In this document: positions 6,355-6,776 of the stretch, piece after piece
Layout: the number at the start of each line of letters is the position of its first letter
How positions within the stretch are numbered: the stretch's first letter is position 1
DNA from: Polaribacter sp.
GTDB taxonomy: Bacteria > Bacteroidota > Bacteroidia > Flavobacteriales > Flavobacteriaceae
Assembly (NCBI GenBank): GCA_003537695.1
Contig: DPRC01000033.1
Span: forward strand, 292-7,067
DNA: 6,776 nt
Direction: 5' to 3'
The notes under the pieces: model-generated
Seen by the model: the letters and a program-made list of their open reading frames with translations, nothing else
The model's database searches: none
What the model was told of the DNA's origin: nothing
Translations under genes and position numbers: made by a program

Positions 6355-6776
6355 ATGAAGAATTTTATTGAAGAATTGCAGTGGAGAGGAATGCTGAATG
6401 ACAGCATGCCAGGTACTGAAGAACATTTACTTGAAGAAATGCGAAGTGCATATGTTGGTTTTGACCCAACGGCAGATTCTTTACATATTGGTAACTTAGT
6501 GCCAATAATGCTATTAGCAAATTTCCAAAGATGTGGGCACAAGCCTATTGCATTGGTTGGAGGTGCCACAGGTATGATTGGAGATCCTTCTGGCAAATCT
6601 TCTGAGCGAAATTTATTAGATGAAAAAACCTTACAACACAATCAAGACTGTGTAAAAGAACAGTTAGGTCATTTTTTAGACTTTAAGTCTAAGACGGACA
6701 ATGCAGCAATTTTAGTGAACAACTATGATTGGATGAAAGGAATCTCTTTCTTAGAATTTATTCGAGATGTTGGAAA
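6355..6776 (+). CDS. tyrS: tyrosyl-tRNA synthetase, 5' part; runs off window end
   Basis: TyrS is a class I aminoacyl-tRNA synthetase that activates tyrosine with ATP and charges tRNA-Tyr in the cytoplasm. The first 140 codons plus two bases are present, about a third of the usual 420-430 residues. The fragment shows the N-terminal [11 protein letters not shown] (4-14), the tyrosine-pocket [16 protein letters not shown] (33-48) with the class I HIGH signature as HIGN at 44-47, and [20 protein letters not shown] (67-86), which is diagnostic for bacterial Tyr[21 protein letters not shown] (122-139) follows. The KMSKS loop and C-terminal S4-like RNA-binding domain lie outside the window. The ATG at 6355 is the only reasonable start. 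It is transcribed away from the SDR gene from a 62-nt shared intergenic region. Confidence 0.96.
   Translation, partial: MKNFIEELQWRGMLNDSMPGTEEHLLEEMRSAYVGFDPTADSLHIGNLVPIMLLANFQRCGHKPIALVGGATGMIGDPSGKSSERNLLDEKTLQHNQDCVKEQLGHFLDFKSKTDNAAILVNNYDWMKGISFLEFIRDVG

Noticed and set aside
6312..6641. Minus-strand open frame opposite the start of tyrS
   Set aside because: It lies antisense to a clear tyrS coding sequence and shows no family motif.
1..6776. A novel defence, mobile or biosynthetic system
   Set aside because: All coding space is explained by housekeeping genes and known lineage-specific families; there are no integrase, transposase, toxin-antitoxin or CRISPR signatures and no direct-repeat arrays that I can see.

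Overview
The window looks like ordinary chromosomal housekeeping DNA from a Bacteroidota bacterium, most likely a member of the Flavobacteriaceae (a marine Polaribacter/Tenacibaculum-like genus would fit, but I cannot fix the genus by eye). The reasons are the AT-rich composition, the A-rich leaders without Shine-Dalgarno sites, promoter -7 boxes of the TAnnTTTG type, two protein families I know from Bacteroidota (DUF4271 and DUF4296), and a dihydroorotase carrying the DDQVHFREPG form of the metal motif.

Layout. Bases 1-699 (+) are the 3' part of radA, a DNA-repair ATPase whose 5' end lies outside the window. It converges on a leftward pair, DUF4271 (2199-1558) followed by hemD (1539-793, uroporphyrinogen-III synthase). 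A strong bidirectional terminator hairpin at 734-767 separates them. A short divergent promoter region at about 2200-2280 drives the DUF4271-hemD pair leftward and a tight four-gene cluster rightward: a GT2 polyprenol-phosphate glycosyltransferase (2281-3003), a GNAT acetyltransferase (3010-3471), dihydroorotase pyrC (3476-4816) and a small DUF4296 lipoprotein (4818-5288). Gaps inside the cluster are 6, 4 and 1 nt, so it is probably one transcript. It converges, with only 5 nt between stop codons, on a leftward extended-SDR NAD(P)-dependent epimerase/reductase (6292-5294). A second short divergent region (6293-6354) separates that gene from the rightward 5' part of tyrS (6355 to the window end).

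The genes cover unrelated core functions: recombination/repair (RadA), haem synthesis (HemD), lipid-linked sugar transfer (GT2), pyrimidine synthesis (PyrC) and tRNA charging (TyrS). Between them sit lineage-specific proteins of unknown role (DUF4271, DUF4296, GNAT, SDR). They appear to be linked by conserved gene order rather than by one pathway.

I see no mobile element, CRISPR array, tRNA, rRNA, riboswitch or recognisable defence or biosynthetic system, and no evidence of an undescribed system. The points worth a second look are small: the Gln-for-His change in the dihydroorotase metal motif, a non-ATG start for DUF4271, a degenerate acetyl-CoA loop in the GNAT protein, and the compact divergent promoters. 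No stretch over 300 bases lacks a gene.
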